Positions 45,979 to 54,361 of a stretch of 64,000 nt of DNA are shown here, one piece after another. The position numbers and the translations under genes were made by a program. Each line of letters starts with the position of its first letter. The stretch's first letter is position 1. The notes beneath the pieces are model-generated. The model searched no databases and was not told the origin of the DNA. It was given only the letters and a program-made list of their open reading frames with translations. The DNA is from Aquirufa ecclesiirivi (GTDB lineage: Bacteria > Bacteroidota > Bacteroidia > Cytophagales > Spirosomataceae): assembly GCF_011250515.1 (NCBI RefSeq), contig NZ_JAANOP010000005.1, forward strand, positions 215,841 through 279,840, written 5' to 3'.

Positions 45979-46788
45979 TTAATCCCAAATAGGATATTGG
46001 GTTAATTTTATAGCCTCTCCAAAAAATAGTTGAGTGGACTTCTCAAACGAATCAGTATAGTCTGATACAAAAAACTGCCGGGAACCGATAACTCCAGATT
46101 GTATCGACAAGTCTTGTTGATTCAAAATACGTTTAATTTCTTGAGCCACAATCTGAGAGGTATCGATAACAGGTATTCTGCCTTCATAAAATTGATCTAT
46201 CTGCGCTTTGATTAGCGGATAATGCGTGCAAGCTAAAATTAAACCTTCGATATTCTTGAGAACATCCTGTTCCAAATATTCTCGAATGATCTGTTCTGAT
46301 ATGGTATTATTAAAAAAACCTTCTTCAATCATGGGAGCCAATAATGGAGTGGCCAAGGATTGAATATGGATATCCTTACCCAAAGCTTCTGCCTTTCGAG
46401 CATAAATTCCTGAATTCACGGTTTGCTTAGTACCAATCAAACCCAAGGTTTTACCTGCCCACTGCTGATCCAAATATTGAATGACAGGATCTATCACATT
46501 GACCACAACAGCTTTTGTCCCGACATAGGTTTTCACCAAATCATAAGCCGCTGCCGAAGCTGAATTGCAAGCAATCAAAATTAACTTACAATTTTTCTCT
46601 AAGAGTAAATTACAAATCTTAACCGAATATGCTTGAATGGCCGTAGCGGATTTGTCCCCATAAGGTAAGTGAGCTGTATCACCAAAATAAATGATGGGTT
46701 CTTGAGGAATCAATTCTGTAATGGCATGAGCTAGGGTAAGGCCCCCGATTCCACTATCAAAAATCCCAATGGGTGCAGAGTTTGGCAT
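45979..46788 (-). CDS. murI: Glutamate racemase
   Basis: MurI supplies D-glutamate for peptidoglycan. The 269 residues contain IGIFDSGIGGLTL at the N-terminus, PYGDKSA, the first catalytic Cys in LILIACNSASAA and the second in GLILACTHYPLI. It is a single gene, tail to tail with the oxidase assembly cluster without a spacer or visible terminator. Confidence 0.97.
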   Translation of the reverse strand: MPNSAPIGIFDSGIGGLTLAHAITELIPQEPIIYFGDTAHLPYGDKSATAIQAYSVKICNLLLEKNCKLILIACNSASAAAYDLVKTYVGTKAVVVNVIDPVIQYLDQQWAGKTLGLIGTKQTVNSGIYARKAEALGKDIHIQSLATPLLAPMIEEGFFNNTISEQIIREYLEQDVLKNIEGLILACTHYPLIKAQIDQFYEGRIPVIDTSQIVAQEIKRILNQQDLSIQSGVIGSRQFFVSDYTDSFEKSTQLFFGEAIKLTQYPIWD

Positions 46789-46850
46789 ATGTATTAAATC
46801 TGCGTAAAGAAAGGAATTTTGAAAATCTTTTCAAACCCATGCAACCATTT

Positions 46851-46901
46851 ATGTTTAATGCACATCTTTACATTCAAATAAGTTCTATAATCATTGAGTA
46901 A
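46851..46901 (+). CDS. Possible 16-residue upstream peptide overlapping the sigma factor start
   Basis: ATG 46851 opens a 16-codon frame (MFNAHLYIQISSIIE) that stops at 46899-46901, overlapping the TTG start of the sigma factor gene by 8 nt. The overlap could allow ribosomes finishing here to restart on the TTG. No family match is possible at this length. Confidence 0.3.
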   Translation: MFNAHLYIQISSIIIE

Positions 46902-47442
46902 AAATTTACTACCCTTCAAGAGCGAACATGAGTTGATTCAGGCTTGCCAAAAACAAGACAGAAGAGCTCAACAAATTGTCTACCAAGTAAACGCTGGTAA
47001 GATGATGGCGGTGTGTAAGCGCTATTTAGGAGTAGGTCCAGATGCGGAAGATGCATTGATGGAGGGTTTCATGAAAGTCTTTAGTAAAATAGAAAATTTC
47101 CAAGGCCAAGGAAGTTTTGAAGGTTGGATTCGAAAAATCATGGTGAATGAATCACTGATGAAAATTCGGAAAACTTCCAATCGCTATGATCAAGACATTA
47201 ATGAAACATATGATATTGCCCATCCCGAAGATGCTTTAATGCATTTGGGAGTAGAGGAAATTCAAAATTTAATTTTGGAATTACCTCCAGGCTATCGGAC
47301 GATATTTAATTTATACGCCATAGAAGGCTATACACATGTTGAGATTGGCGACATGTTACAAATATCAGAAGGCACATCGAAGTCACAGCTTTCACGAGCA
47401 AGACAAATATTACAGAATAAATTAAAGGAATTACAAGCATGA
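46894..47442 (+). CDS. ECF-type RNA polymerase sigma factor
   Basis: The 182-residue sigma factor has region 2 (QIVYQVNAGKMMAVCKRYLG, DAEDALMEGFMKVFSKIENFQ, GWIRKIMVNESLM) and region 4 (LPPGYRTIFNLYAIEGYTHVEIGDML, GTSKSQLSRARQILQ). The start is TTG 46894: a stop lies just upstream in frame, and the next ATG is at residue 37, inside region 2. A weak start and the overlapping mini-ORF suggest low or coupled expression. It overlaps the next gene by 4 nt. Confidence 0.92.
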   Translation: MSKNLLPFKSEHELIQACQKQDRRAQQIVYQVNAGKMMAVCKRYLGVGPDAEDALMEGFMKVFSKIENFQGQGSFEGWIRKIMVNESLMKIRKTSNRYDQDINETYDIAHPEDALMHLGVEEIQNLILELPPGYRTIFNLYAIEGYTHVEIGDMLQISEGTSKSQLSRARQILQNKLKELQA

Positions 47443-48236
47443 AAAAATCATCAGTTGACAATTGGGATTCCCTTGAAAAAAAATGGCAGGAAAAACTAGA
47501 CTCTCACGAAGAGGAAGTTCCAGCCGCTATTTGGAATCAAATTGAAAAAAAGCTTGACGAGAAAAAAGGAAAGGCTGCCCCTTTCATCATTCATCGCCGA
47601 CAATGGTCTTGGGCTGCTGTTTTATTAATTTCCTTTGGTATAGGTTGGTGGCAATTATCCAATCCAGATGCATTGGTGGACGATTCTAAAATAGCCCACC
47701 ACATTCAAACTGAGGCTAATACCCCAGTTCAAAATTTACCAAAAACGAATACGCCTGAAATCGGAGAAAAAATTAGTCCAACTAATCCAACGATCGCAAA
47801 TCATACCTTAGAAGTGGTCAGCCATACTTCCCACGCTACCACCGTCCAAGAGGCAAGATATACACCAGAATCTATTCCAGAAATAGACGAAAGTAAATCC
47901 AATACCAACCCGATTATTTTAGCTGATAATAGGACATTGGAAAAAGAAAAACCCGCTTTATTGGCGAAGGAAGAAAGTGTCGAATTATTAATTGACATTC
48001 AACCCAGCCAAGCGAACAATCAGGAGAAAGAAAATAGCTATGTTCCGGAGCCTAGCAAAAAAAGAAATTCCTTGTTTGGTCGTGTAGTGAAACAATTAAG
48101 ACAGGCCATCGATGGTGAACCTGTAGATTGGCAAACTTTAAAGCAGGGAGACCCCAAACTAGAAAACAGTATTCACCAGGTGGTGAATACATATATCAAA
48201 ACCGAACAAGTAGTACAAAGAACATTTCAATTTTAA
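47439..48236 (+). CDS. Single-pass membrane protein, probable anti-sigma factor
   Basis: The 265-residue protein has a short cytoplasmic N-terminus (EEEVPAAIWNQIEKKLDEKK, resembling the N-terminal motif of Bacteroidota anti-sigma proteins), one transmembrane helix near residues 51-68 (WSWAAVLLISFGIGWW), and a long low-complexity periplasmic part rich in Asn, Glu and Thr, ending in a helical FGRVVKQLRQAIDGEPVDW segment. Its ATG overlaps the sigma factor stop (ATGA), a strong sign of function in the same circuit. Role is inferred from context. Confidence 0.7.
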   Translation: MKKSSVDNWDSLEKKWQEKLDSHEEEVPAAIWNQIEKKLDEKKGKAAPFIIHRRQWSWAAVLLISFGIGWWQLSNPDALVDDSKIAHHIQTEANTPVQNLPKTNTPEIGEKISPTNPTIANHTLEVVSHTSHATTVQEARYTPESIPEIDESKSNTNPIILADNRTLEKEKPALLAKEESVELLIDIQPSQANNQEKENSYVPEPSKKRNSLFGRVVKQLRQAIDGEPVDWQTLKQGDPKLENSIHQVVNTYIKTEQVVQRTFQF

Positions 48237-48241
48237 AGAAT

Positions 48242-49420
48242 ATGAAAAATTTATTCATCTTAGGATTCATCCTACTTAGCACAGGTCTATTAGCTAGACC
48301 AAATCAAGATTCCTTATTATTAAAAATAGATAAGCGAAATCAGGAAATCATTGGCAATCCCAATAATTCAAAAAAATCACTAAAAGAAGAATTACAGGCG
48401 ATTTTTGCAAAAAATGGGATAGTCATGGAAGATAGCTTGTGGCAAAGCATCCGCAAGGCCGTTCAAGCTGATAATGAGAAAGACACATCCATTGTCGTTA
48501 GTATAGGGGGTAAAAATGTCAATATCAAACTACATCAAACTGGATTTAATGGCACTAAAAGCGTATCGGTAGCCAAGGCAAACTCAGCAGGCTCCCCCAG
48601 CTCTAACAACAAACAAGTGGAAGTTGGACTCAAGGGCATTCATGTCAAGGAAGGCAATGAAGAGGTTCATGTAGGTTGGAATGGTGTGCAAGTAAAAGAA
48701 GGGGATGAAGTCACCAGGGTAATCTGGGGCAAAGACTCTACTAAAATACAGGCCAAAGATCGAAATTTCTACCAGCGAAAAGGCTTAAATCTGTATTTAG
48801 GCTTAAATGGAACATCAGGCAATTTGCCAGCCGTGAGCATTGCCCAGTTTCCTGCCCCTTTGTTGTCCACCGATTTCGGATTAAAACCAATGGGTTCAAG
48901 ATATGTAGGTCTAGAAATTTCAAGATCGATCCGACTAGCTTCTAATCCAAAATCTAGGTTTAATTTAGGATATGGTTTACAATTTGATTGGTATAATTTC
49001 ATGTTCGATCATAATCGAATCATTCAAAAAGGGACTGACGCTGTCATTTTCCAACCGATTATTAACAGCAATGGAGGCGAGACAGTATTGTCAAAAAATA
49101 AAATGACGGTTAGCTATGTAACATTACCAATTATGCCACATTGGACCTATTCCAAAGAATCAGCAGTACAAATGATTGGTTTGGGAGGTTATGTATCCTA
49201 TCGTTTAGACAGTTACACAAAAGCAATTGAAGATAAGACGGATAATTTACATAAGAACACCTCGAATTTATTTGTCAATCAAATACGCTATGGTGTCCGA
49301 GCTGAGTTTGCTTTGAAACATTTCCCAGATTTATTTTTCTCCTATGATCTAAGTCCATTATTTGAGAAAGGGAAAGGACCGGATGTACAGGCATTTAGCT
49401 TTGGTTTACGATTATTATAA
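48242..49420 (+). CDS. Outer-membrane beta-barrel-like protein with N-terminal repeat
   Basis: The 392-residue protein has a signal peptide (MKNLFILGFILLSTGLLA), two tandem units of about 16 residues near positions 125-156 (GIHVKEGNEEVHVGW and GVQVKEGDEVTRVIW), and a C-terminal half with alternating strands (GLNLYLGLNG, RFNLGYGLQFDWYNF, YGVRAEFALKHFPDLFFSYDL) that resembles a PorT-like barrel. It starts 5 nt after the anti-sigma gene. I do not know the family; it could be the target, or the sensor, of the sigma system. Confidence 0.65.
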   Translation: MKNLFILGFILLSTGLLARPNQDSLLLKIDKRNQEIIGNPNNSKKSLKEELQAIFAKNGIVMEDSLWQSIRKAVQADNEKDTSIVVSIGGKNVNIKLHQTGFNGTKSVSVAKANSAGSPSSNNKQVEVGLKGIHVKEGNEEVHVGWNGVQVKEGDEVTRVIWGKDSTKIQAKDRNFYQRKGLNLYLGLNGTSGNLPAVSIAQFPAPLLSTDFGLKPMGSRYVGLEISRSIRLASNPKSRFNLGYGLQFDWYNFMFDHNRIIQKGTDAVIFQPIINSNGGETVLSKNKMTVSYVTLPIMPHWTYSKESAVQMIGLGGYVSYRLDSYTKAIEDKTDNLHKNTSNLFVNQIRYGVRAEFALKHFPDLFFSYDLSPLFEKGKGPDVQAFSFGLRLL

Positions 49421-49450
49421 AATTAATTTAGAAATTTTTGACCAAGGTGT

Positions 49451-49480
49451 TTGTGGATACCAAAATTTGAGCTACTTTTG
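49451..49480 (+). promoter_or_regulatory. Promoter of the tRNA-Tyr cluster
   Basis: TTG at 49451-49453, a 19-nt spacer and TACTTTTG at 49473-49480. It may drive tRNA-Tyr, tRNA-Gly and, with read-through, tRNA-Thr and tuf. Confidence 0.65.
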
Positions 49481-49521
49481 CGAACTATTTCAGTAAAACG
49501 TTTGACTGAAATTAGAAAGAG

Positions 49522-49607
49522 GGGGATATACCAGAGCGGCCAAATGGGGCAGACTGTAAATCTGCTGGCGAATGCCTACGGTGGTTCGAATCCATCTGTC
49601 CCCACCA
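49522..49607 (+). tRNA. tRNA-Tyr (GTA)
   Basis: Acceptor arms GGGGATA and TGTCCCC (one G-U pair), a long variable arm as expected for class II tRNA-Tyr, anticodon loop CTGTAAA giving GTA. CCA is encoded (49605-49607). Confidence 0.95.
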
Positions 49608-49651
49608 TTCGCACACAGGAAAGTACCAAGTTTTTGTGTTGTTAAGTACCA

Positions 49652-49724
49652 GCGGGAGTAGCTCATTTGGTAGAGCGATAGCCTTCCAAGCTATAGGTGG
49701 CGGGTTCGAGCCCCGTCTCCCGCT
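49652..49724 (+). tRNA. tRNA-Gly (TCC)
   Basis: Acceptor arms GCGGGAG and CTCCCGC pair fully, T loop TTCGAGC, anticodon loop CTTCCAA giving TCC. CCA is not encoded. Confidence 0.95.
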
Positions 49725-49734
49725 CAATAAATGT

Positions 49735-49766
49735 CGTTCTATGAGGAAACTCATAGACGATTTTTA
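49735..49766 (+). terminator. Possible terminator between tRNA-Gly and tRNA-Thr
   Basis: CGTTCTATGAG (49735-49745) pairs with CTCATAGACG (49750-49759) across a GAAA-like loop and is followed by ATTTTTAT. If active it separates tRNA-Tyr-Gly from tRNA-Thr-tuf. A second inverted repeat, TAGGGCC/GGCCCTA, follows at about 49773-49803. Confidence 0.5.
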
Positions 49767-49810
49767 TATTGGTAGGGCCCAGAAGACCTACTATTGGCCC
49801 TAGGGTAAAG

Positions 49811-49882
<72 letters not shown>

Positions 49883-49965
49883 CTAAAATACCTAAATACT
49901 CGCAAGAGTAGCTTCGATTAGCACATTTTGAAACTTTTTATAACTAAATTAAGAACTAAATAATC

Positions 49966-51153
49966 ATGGCAAAAGAGAATTTTGACCGAAGTAAACCCCA
50001 CGTAAACATTGGTACTATTGGCCACGTTGACCACGGTAAAACTACCTTGACTGCTGCTATCACAAAAGTTCTTTCTGAAAAAGGTCTAGCTGAGAAGAAA
50101 GATTTCTCTTCCATTGACTCTGCTCCAGAAGAGAAAGAGCGTGGTATCACAATCAACACTGCTCACGTTGAGTATTCAACAGCTAACCGTCACTATGCTC
50201 ACGTTGACTGTCCAGGTCACGCTGACTACGTGAAAAACATGGTTACAGGTGCTGCCCAAATGGACGGCGCTATTTTAGTAGTTGCGGCTACTGACGGACC
50301 AATGCCACAAACTCGTGAGCACATCCTATTGGCACGCCAAGTTGGTGTACCTCAATTGGTTGTTTTCATGAACAAAGTGGACATGGTGGATGATCCAGAA
50401 TTATTAGAATTAGTTGAAATGGAGATTCGCGAGCTTCTTTCTTTCTACGAATTCGATGGCGATAACATTCCAGTAATCCAAGGTTCTGCTTTGGGTGGTT
50501 TGAATGGAGATGCTAAGTGGGTTGCTACAATCGATGCTTTAATGGATGCAGTTGATAGCTGGATTCCACTTCCTAAGCGTGACGTAGATAAGCCATTCTT
50601 GATGCCAGTTGAAGACGTATTCTCGATCACTGGTCGTGGTACAGTAGCAACAGGTCGTATTGAGACAGGTGTTATCAACTCTGGCGAAGGTGTAGATATC
50701 TTAGGTATGGGAGCTGAAAACTTGAAATCAGTAGTAACTGGTGTTGAGATGTTCCGTAAGATTTTGGATCGTGGTGAAGCTGGTGATAACGTAGGTTTAT
50801 TGTTACGTGGTATTGAGAAGACTGATATCCGTCGTGGTATGGTTATCTGTAAGCCAGGTTCGGTTAAGCCACACACTAAATTCAAGGCTGAGGTTTATAT
50901 CTTGTCGAAAGAGGAAGGTGGTCGTCACACTCCATTCTTTAACAAATACCGTCCACAGTTCTATTTCCGTACAACAGACGTAACAGGAGAAATCATGTTG
51001 CCAGCTGGTGTGGAGATGTGTATGCCAGGTGATAACTTGACAATTGAGGTTACATTATTGAGCCCTGTAGCTATGGATAAAGGTCTTCGTTTCGCAATTC
51101 GTGAAGGAGGTCGTACAGTAGGTGCTGGTCAGGTAACTGAAATCTTAGACTAA
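49966..51153 (+). CDS. tuf: Translation elongation factor Tu
   Basis: EF-Tu brings aminoacyl-tRNA to the ribosome. The 395 residues contain [10 protein letters not shown] (residues 19-28), RGITINTAH of switch I, DCPGHADY and NKVDMVDD, and the C-terminal signature [11 protein letters not shown]. Codon use is highly biased. The gene follows tRNA-Tyr, Gly and Thr and precedes, after an insert, tRNA-Trp, secE and nusG. The weak hairpin TACTC/GAGTA near 49897-49910 lies in its leader. Confidence 0.98.
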   Translation: MAKENFDRSKPHVNIGTIGHVDHGKTTLTAAITKVLSEKGLAEKKDFSSIDSAPEEKERGITINTAHVEYSTANRHYAHVDCPGHADYVKNMVTGAAQMDGAILVVAATDGPMPQTREHILLARQVGVPQLVVFMNKVDMVDDPELLELVEMEIRELLSFYEFDGDNIPVIQGSALGGLNGDAKWVATIDALMDAVDSWIPLPKRDVDKPFLMPVEDVFSITGRGTVATGRIETGVINSGEGVDILGMGAENLKSVVTGVEMFRKILDRGEAGDNVGLLLRGIEKTDIRRGMVICKPGSVKPHTKFKAEVYILSKEEGGRHTPFFNKYRPQFYFRTTDVTGEIMLPAGVEMCMPGDNLTIEVTLLSPVAMDKGLRFAIREGGRTVGAGQVTEILD

Positions 51154-51170
51154 TTTATTAGTTGATATAG

Positions 51171-51204
51171 AAAAAGAGCGGTTTATCCCGCTCTTTTTTT
51201 TTGC
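51171..51204 (+). terminator. Intrinsic terminator of tuf
   Basis: AAAAAGAGCGG / CCGCTCTTTTT stem with a short loop and nine T in a row, 18 nt after the tuf stop. Confidence 0.93.
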
Positions 51205-51214
51205 CTAAAATTTT

Positions 51215-51270
51215 AGATTTGACAACTTTTAAAAAGTTGTCAAATCTGTAGTCAAATCTGTAGTCAAATC
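51215..51270. repeat. 33-bp palindrome followed by tandem repeats of its arm
   Basis: A perfect 16+1+16 palindrome (AGATTTGACAACTTTT and its complement) spans 51215-51247 with the same total length and layout as the repeats at 9118 and 22453, but different outer arms. Its right arm end GTCAAATCT then recurs at 12-nt intervals, giving three copies within 51239-51270, the last two separated by GTA. Confidence 0.85.
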
Positions 51271-51323
51271 TACATGAAGACAATCCAAAATTGAAACGAT
51301 TGAACCATGAAATAAATTATGCT

Positions 51324-52070
51324 ATGAAAAAAATCCTTGCGTTATTATCACTTATCTTATTAAGTCACTTGGCCATCTGCCAAGAATACTATGAAGTAAG
51401 AACCTACCAAATGAAATTTAGAGGCAATTTGGGCGTAGTAGAAAAATATATTTCCAATGCCCTCATTCCTGCATTAAACAAGTATGGAGTATCTAAAGTG
51501 GGCGTTTTCAAAGATCTTGGGAAACCAGAACCAGCTATTTTAGTTGTCACAATCCCTTTTTCTTCCCTTGAATCATATGCTGGATACAAAGCCGCATTAG
51601 AAAAAGATGAAGCTTATTTACAAGCAAGTAAGGCCTACTTTGATATGGTCGGCTTGGATAAACCTTTATTTGAAAAAATATCAACCTATTTAGCCAAAGG
51701 TTTTAAAGGACATCCTGCTCTAAGCTTACCTACAAAAAATGAAGGTCGTATTTATGAATGGCGAACCTATGAATCATATAATGAAGATGCTTTACGTAGA
51801 AAAATTGCGATGTTTGATGATGCAGAACTTCAAGTTTTTGAAAACGTAGGATTACATCGAGTTTTCTTTGGAGAAGTTTTGGCTGGAGAGAATACACCTT
51901 GCTTAACCTACATGATCAGCTTTGAAAATATGGCTGAACGTGATAAAAATTGGGCAAAATTTTCTGCCGATCCAGAATGGAAACGCATTTCGAATGATCC
52001 CAAATATGCCAATAGTCACTCCAGAACAGTTCGACGATTCTTGGAACCAACGGCATATTCTCAGTGGTAA
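51324..52070 (+). CDS. NIPSNAP family protein, exported
   Basis: The 248-residue product has a signal peptide (MKKILALLSLILLSHLAIC) and two ferredoxin-like NIPSNAP repeats: YYEVRTYQMKFRGNLG near residue 22 and IYEWRTYESYNEDALRRKI near 130. NIPSNAP proteins are widespread but of unclear function. It is inserted between tuf and tRNA-Trp, where most bacteria have nothing, after a strong tuf terminator and a repeat. I use ATG 51324; an upstream in-frame TTG would add a sequence with no signal character. Confidence 0.85.
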   Translation: MKKILALLSLILLSHLAICQEYYEVRTYQMKFRGNLGVVEKYISNALIPALNKYGVSKVGVFKDLGKPEPAILVVTIPFSSLESYAGYKAALEKDEAYLQASKAYFDMVGLDKPLFEKISTYLAKGFKGHPALSLPTKNEGRIYEWRTYESYNEDALRRKIAMFDDAELQVFENVGLHRVFFGEVLAGENTPCLTYMISFENMAERDKNWAKFSADPEWKRISNDPKYANSHSRTVRRFLEPTAYSQW

Positions 52071-52092
52071 TTGCTTTTAATTAATCAGGGGT

Positions 52093-52122
52093 TTGCGAAT
52101 TAGGAAAATTTGCCTAATTTTG
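52093..52122 (+). promoter_or_regulatory. Promoter of tRNA-Trp, secE and nusG
   Basis: TTG at 52093-52095, a 19-nt spacer and TAATTTTG at 52115-52122, 11 nt before the tRNA. It probably drives the tRNA and the two genes after it. Confidence 0.7.
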
Positions 52123-52132
52123 CAGTCCTCCT

Positions 52133-52206
52133 ACGGGCATAGTATAATGGTAGTATGCAGGTCTCCAAAACCTTTGGTCAGGGTTCGAATCCTTGTGCCC
52201 GTGCCA
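52133..52206 (+). tRNA. tRNA-Trp (CCA)
   Basis: Acceptor arms ACGGGCA and TGCCCGT pair fully, anticodon loop CTCCAAA giving CCA, T loop TTCGAAT. 3' CCA is encoded (52204-52206). It lies 37 nt before secE, a common bacterial arrangement. Confidence 0.95.
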
Positions 52207-52242
52207 TGTAATAATTTTTAAAGCCGAATAATCGGTGAAAAT

Positions 52243-52434
52243 ATGAGCAACTTTACATCATTAATTAAGGAATCTTGGGTAGAAGTAACTGAAAACGTTA
52301 CTTGGCCTAAATTTTCCGAACTTCAAGCAAGTTCTATATTGGTTTTAGTGGCCTCCCTAATTTTTGCCATCTTGGTAGGATTAGTTGATTTGGCATTCAA
52401 ATCTGGATTGGATTTATTTTATAGTTCATTTTAA
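52243..52434 (+). CDS. secE: Preprotein translocase subunit SecE
   Basis: The 63-residue protein is the short single-helix form of SecE: an amphipathic N-terminal segment (FTSLIKESWVEVTENVTWPKFSELQASS) and a transmembrane helix at about 31-50. SecE clamps SecY in the SecYEG channel. It lies between tRNA-Trp and nusG, with 35 nt to nusG. Confidence 0.94.
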   Translation: MSNFTSLIKESWVEVTENVTWPKFSELQASSILVLVASLIFAILVGLVDLAFKSGLDLFYSSF

Positions 52435-52469
52435 CAGGGCTTAACCCGATCCTTAACACGAAAATAGCC

Positions 52470-53066
52470 ATGGCAGAGACTAAATGGTATGTTTTGAGAG
52501 CAATTTCAGGACAAGAGAAAAAAGTGAAAACATATATGGAGAACGAAATTGCTCGTCAAGGCGTAGCAGATGCTGTTCCCCAAATATTGATTCCTACCGA
52601 AAAGATTTATGAAATCAGAAAAGGGAAAAAGGTGATTCGTGAGAAAAATCTATTTCCTGGATATATCATGATTGAGGCGGATTTGGCAGGTGAGGTGAGT
52701 CACATTTTAACTTCTACACCGGGTGTAATTGGTTTTCTTCAAACGATGAATGAGGAAATTGAAGAAACTAAAATTGAAGGCGGAAAGACGAAAAAAGTGA
52801 AAGTCGTGGTAAAAAAACCGATGCCTTTAAGTCAATCTGAAGTGAATCGTATTTTAGGTAAGGTTGATGAGTCGGCCGCCGTAGAAGACTTTGCTTCGGT
52901 ATCTTTCATCAAAGGTGAAACGGTGCGAGTTATTGACGGGCCATTTGCAACTTTTGAAGGAACAGTGGAAGAGATTCACGAGAATAGCAAGAAATTATCT
53001 GTAATGGTAAAAATCTTCGGAAGAAATACTCCTTTAGAATTGAATTATTCTCAAGTGGAGAAATAA
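52470..53066 (+). CDS. nusG: Transcription termination/antitermination protein NusG
   Basis: The 198 residues comprise the NGN domain (KWYVLRAISGQEKKVKTYMEN, NLFPGYIMIEADL, PGVIGFLQ) and a C-terminal KOW domain (FIKGETVRVIDGPFATFEGTVEEI). Between them is a charged insert of roughly 25 residues (EEIEETKIEGGKTKKVKVVVKK) that E. coli NusG lacks; such inserts are usual in this phylum. NusG binds RNA polymerase and couples it to Rho or the ribosome. A terminator follows, so it is not in the same transcript as rplK. Confidence 0.96.
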   Translation: MAETKWYVLRAISGQEKKVKTYMENEIARQGVADAVPQILIPTEKIYEIRKGKKVIREKNLFPGYIMIEADLAGEVSHILTSTPGVIGFLQTMNEEIEETKIEGGKTKKVKVVVKKPMPLSQSEVNRILGKVDESAAVEDFASVSFIKGETVRVIDGPFATFEGTVEEIHENSKKLSVMVKIFGRNTPLELNYSQVEK

Positions 53067-53088
53067 AATTAATAGATGTTGGATTGAG

Positions 53089-53118
53089 AAACCCTAACCT
53101 CTTGGTTGGGGTTTTTTA
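53089..53118 (+). terminator. Intrinsic terminator of nusG
   Basis: AAACCCTAACC / GGTTGGGGTTT stem with a 4-nt loop and TTTTTT, 22 nt after the nusG stop. Confidence 0.9.
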
Positions 53119-53183
53119 TTTTATTCTAATTTGCTTTATCTGTACAAATAATCAGAAGCCATCATCTACAAACCACTAAAAAC

Positions 53184-53597
53184 ATGCCCGAAATCACCAT
53201 ATCCTGTCCTGGTTTAATATTAAATTTTCAGCACCTATCAATCAAAAAAGCACGAACTCAAGAAATCCTTAGTAACAACTTAGAGAAACAAGATACCTTT
53301 CATTTACCTCCTGGAAATCATATTATTGAAATAGTCTTTCGCTTCAATATTTTCCAATATCCTCCCTCCCGAATTTTAATTGATGTGCCAGAAGGCAAAC
53401 AGGTATATTTTGACCTGACAGAAAAAGACGTTGCCCACTATCTGATTGCCCAATTATTTTGCTTGTTTATTCTCTCTATTGGCTTCGTGAATGGAATCAC
53501 AGTAGCTTGTGTATATTTAAAAGGGATATTTACAGTATATGGGCAGGATCCCTTGTTTTCGGTACACTCATATAACTATATAACCAAATCCGTTTAA
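53184..53597 (+). CDS. Hypothetical protein with a C-terminal membrane helix
   Basis: The 137-residue frame shows a beta-rich N-terminal two-thirds (ISCPGLILNF, FHLPPGNHIIEIVFRFN, RILIDVPEGKQVYFDL) and one membrane helix near residues 88-110 (LFCLFILSIGFVNGITVACVY). The PGNHIIEI...VPEGKQVYFDL layout recalls a small carbohydrate-binding or PEGA-like sandwich, but I cannot name a family. It interrupts the nusG-rplK pair and sits after the nusG terminator. I see no promoter of its own that I would defend. Confidence 0.55.
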   Translation: MPEITISCPGLILNFQHLSIKKARTQEILSNNLEKQDTFHLPPGNHIIEIVFRFNIFQYPPSRILIDVPEGKQVYFDLTEKDVAHYLIAQLFCLFILSIGFVNGITVACVYLKGIFTVYGQDPLFSVHSYNYITKSV

Positions 53598-53690
53598 TGA
53601 AATTAGGCTATCACATCGAACGTATAATCAATGGTTACCTAGAACTTAGATGCACAAAGGAATAATAATTTGAATAATTGGCAATTAGCT

Positions 53691-53720
53691 TTGGTATATC
53701 AAATAAATCTTCTAATTTTG
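53691..53720 (+). promoter_or_regulatory. Promoter of rplKAJL
   Basis: TTG at 53691-53693, a 19-nt spacer and TAATTTTG at 53713-53720. It predicts a leader of about 160 nt before rplK. Confidence 0.7.
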
Positions 53721-53725
53721 CAGTC

Positions 53726-53885
53726 CGTTTAAAAAGCGGCATTCTATTCGATTGAATATCAAACGGATGAATGGATTGGAAGGTTTGTTACGCTGGAAGA
53801 TCAAAACGAGGTACATCAGATAAGGAAGCTTCCACCCTTATTGGCAGATAAATCTCAATAATTCACTTAAAAACGATGTTTTAAT
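53726..53885 (+). promoter_or_regulatory. Untranslated leader of rplK, possible L1 autoregulation site
   Basis: About 160 nt of transcribed leader precede rplK. It contains the pairing ATAAGG/CCTTAT (53820-53841) around GAAGCTTCC and a G-rich stretch near 53774-53802. In E. coli, L1 binds the rplK leader and represses rplKA; a similar role here is inference, and I did not find a convincing copy of the 23S L1 site. Confidence 0.35.
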
Positions 53886-54323
53886 ATGGCAAAAGAAATA
53901 GCTGGTTACGTTAAGCTTCAATGCAAAGGTGGCCAAGCCAATCCTTCACCGCCCATCGGTCCTGCATTAGGTTCGAAAGGATTAAATATCATGGAGTTCT
54001 GTAAGCAGTTCAATGCTAGAACCCAAGATAAAAACGGCGTAGTATTGCCGGTCCTAATTACTTATTACGCGGATAAATCGTTTGATTTCGTTGTAAAAAC
54101 GCCTCCTGCGCCAATTTTGTTATTGGAAGCAGCTAAGGTAAAATCAGGTTCGGCACAACCAAACTTGAAAAAAGTAGGATCTGTTTCTTGGGATCAAGTG
54201 CGAGTAATCGCTGAGACTAAGATGCCAGACTTAAACTGTTTTACAATTGAAGCAGCAATGAGTATGATTGCTGGAACGGCCCGATCAATGGGTATTACTG
54301 TTTCTGGAGAGAAACCGTTCTGA
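53886..54323 (+). CDS. rplK: 50S ribosomal protein L11
   Basis: The 145 residues match L11: [36 protein letters not shown], the flexible linker and the RNA-binding C-terminal domain ([31 protein letters not shown]). L11 forms the GTPase-associated centre with the L10-L12 stalk and works with RelA. First gene of rplKAJL. Confidence 0.97.
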   Translation: MAKEIAGYVKLQCKGGQANPSPPIGPALGSKGLNIMEFCKQFNARTQDKNGVVLPVLITYYADKSFDFVVKTPPAPILLLEAAKVKSGSAQPNLKKVGSVSWDQVRVIAETKMPDLNCFTIEAAMSMIAGTARSMGITVSGEKPF

Positions 54324-54361
54324 TTGTAATAATCAGAATTTAACATTTTAATAAAAAGGTA

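Noticed and set aside
51239..51270. Tandem repeat as a possible CRISPR array
   Set aside because: The units are too short (9 nt repeated with 3-nt gaps) and identical to the arm of the adjacent palindrome; no cas genes are present.
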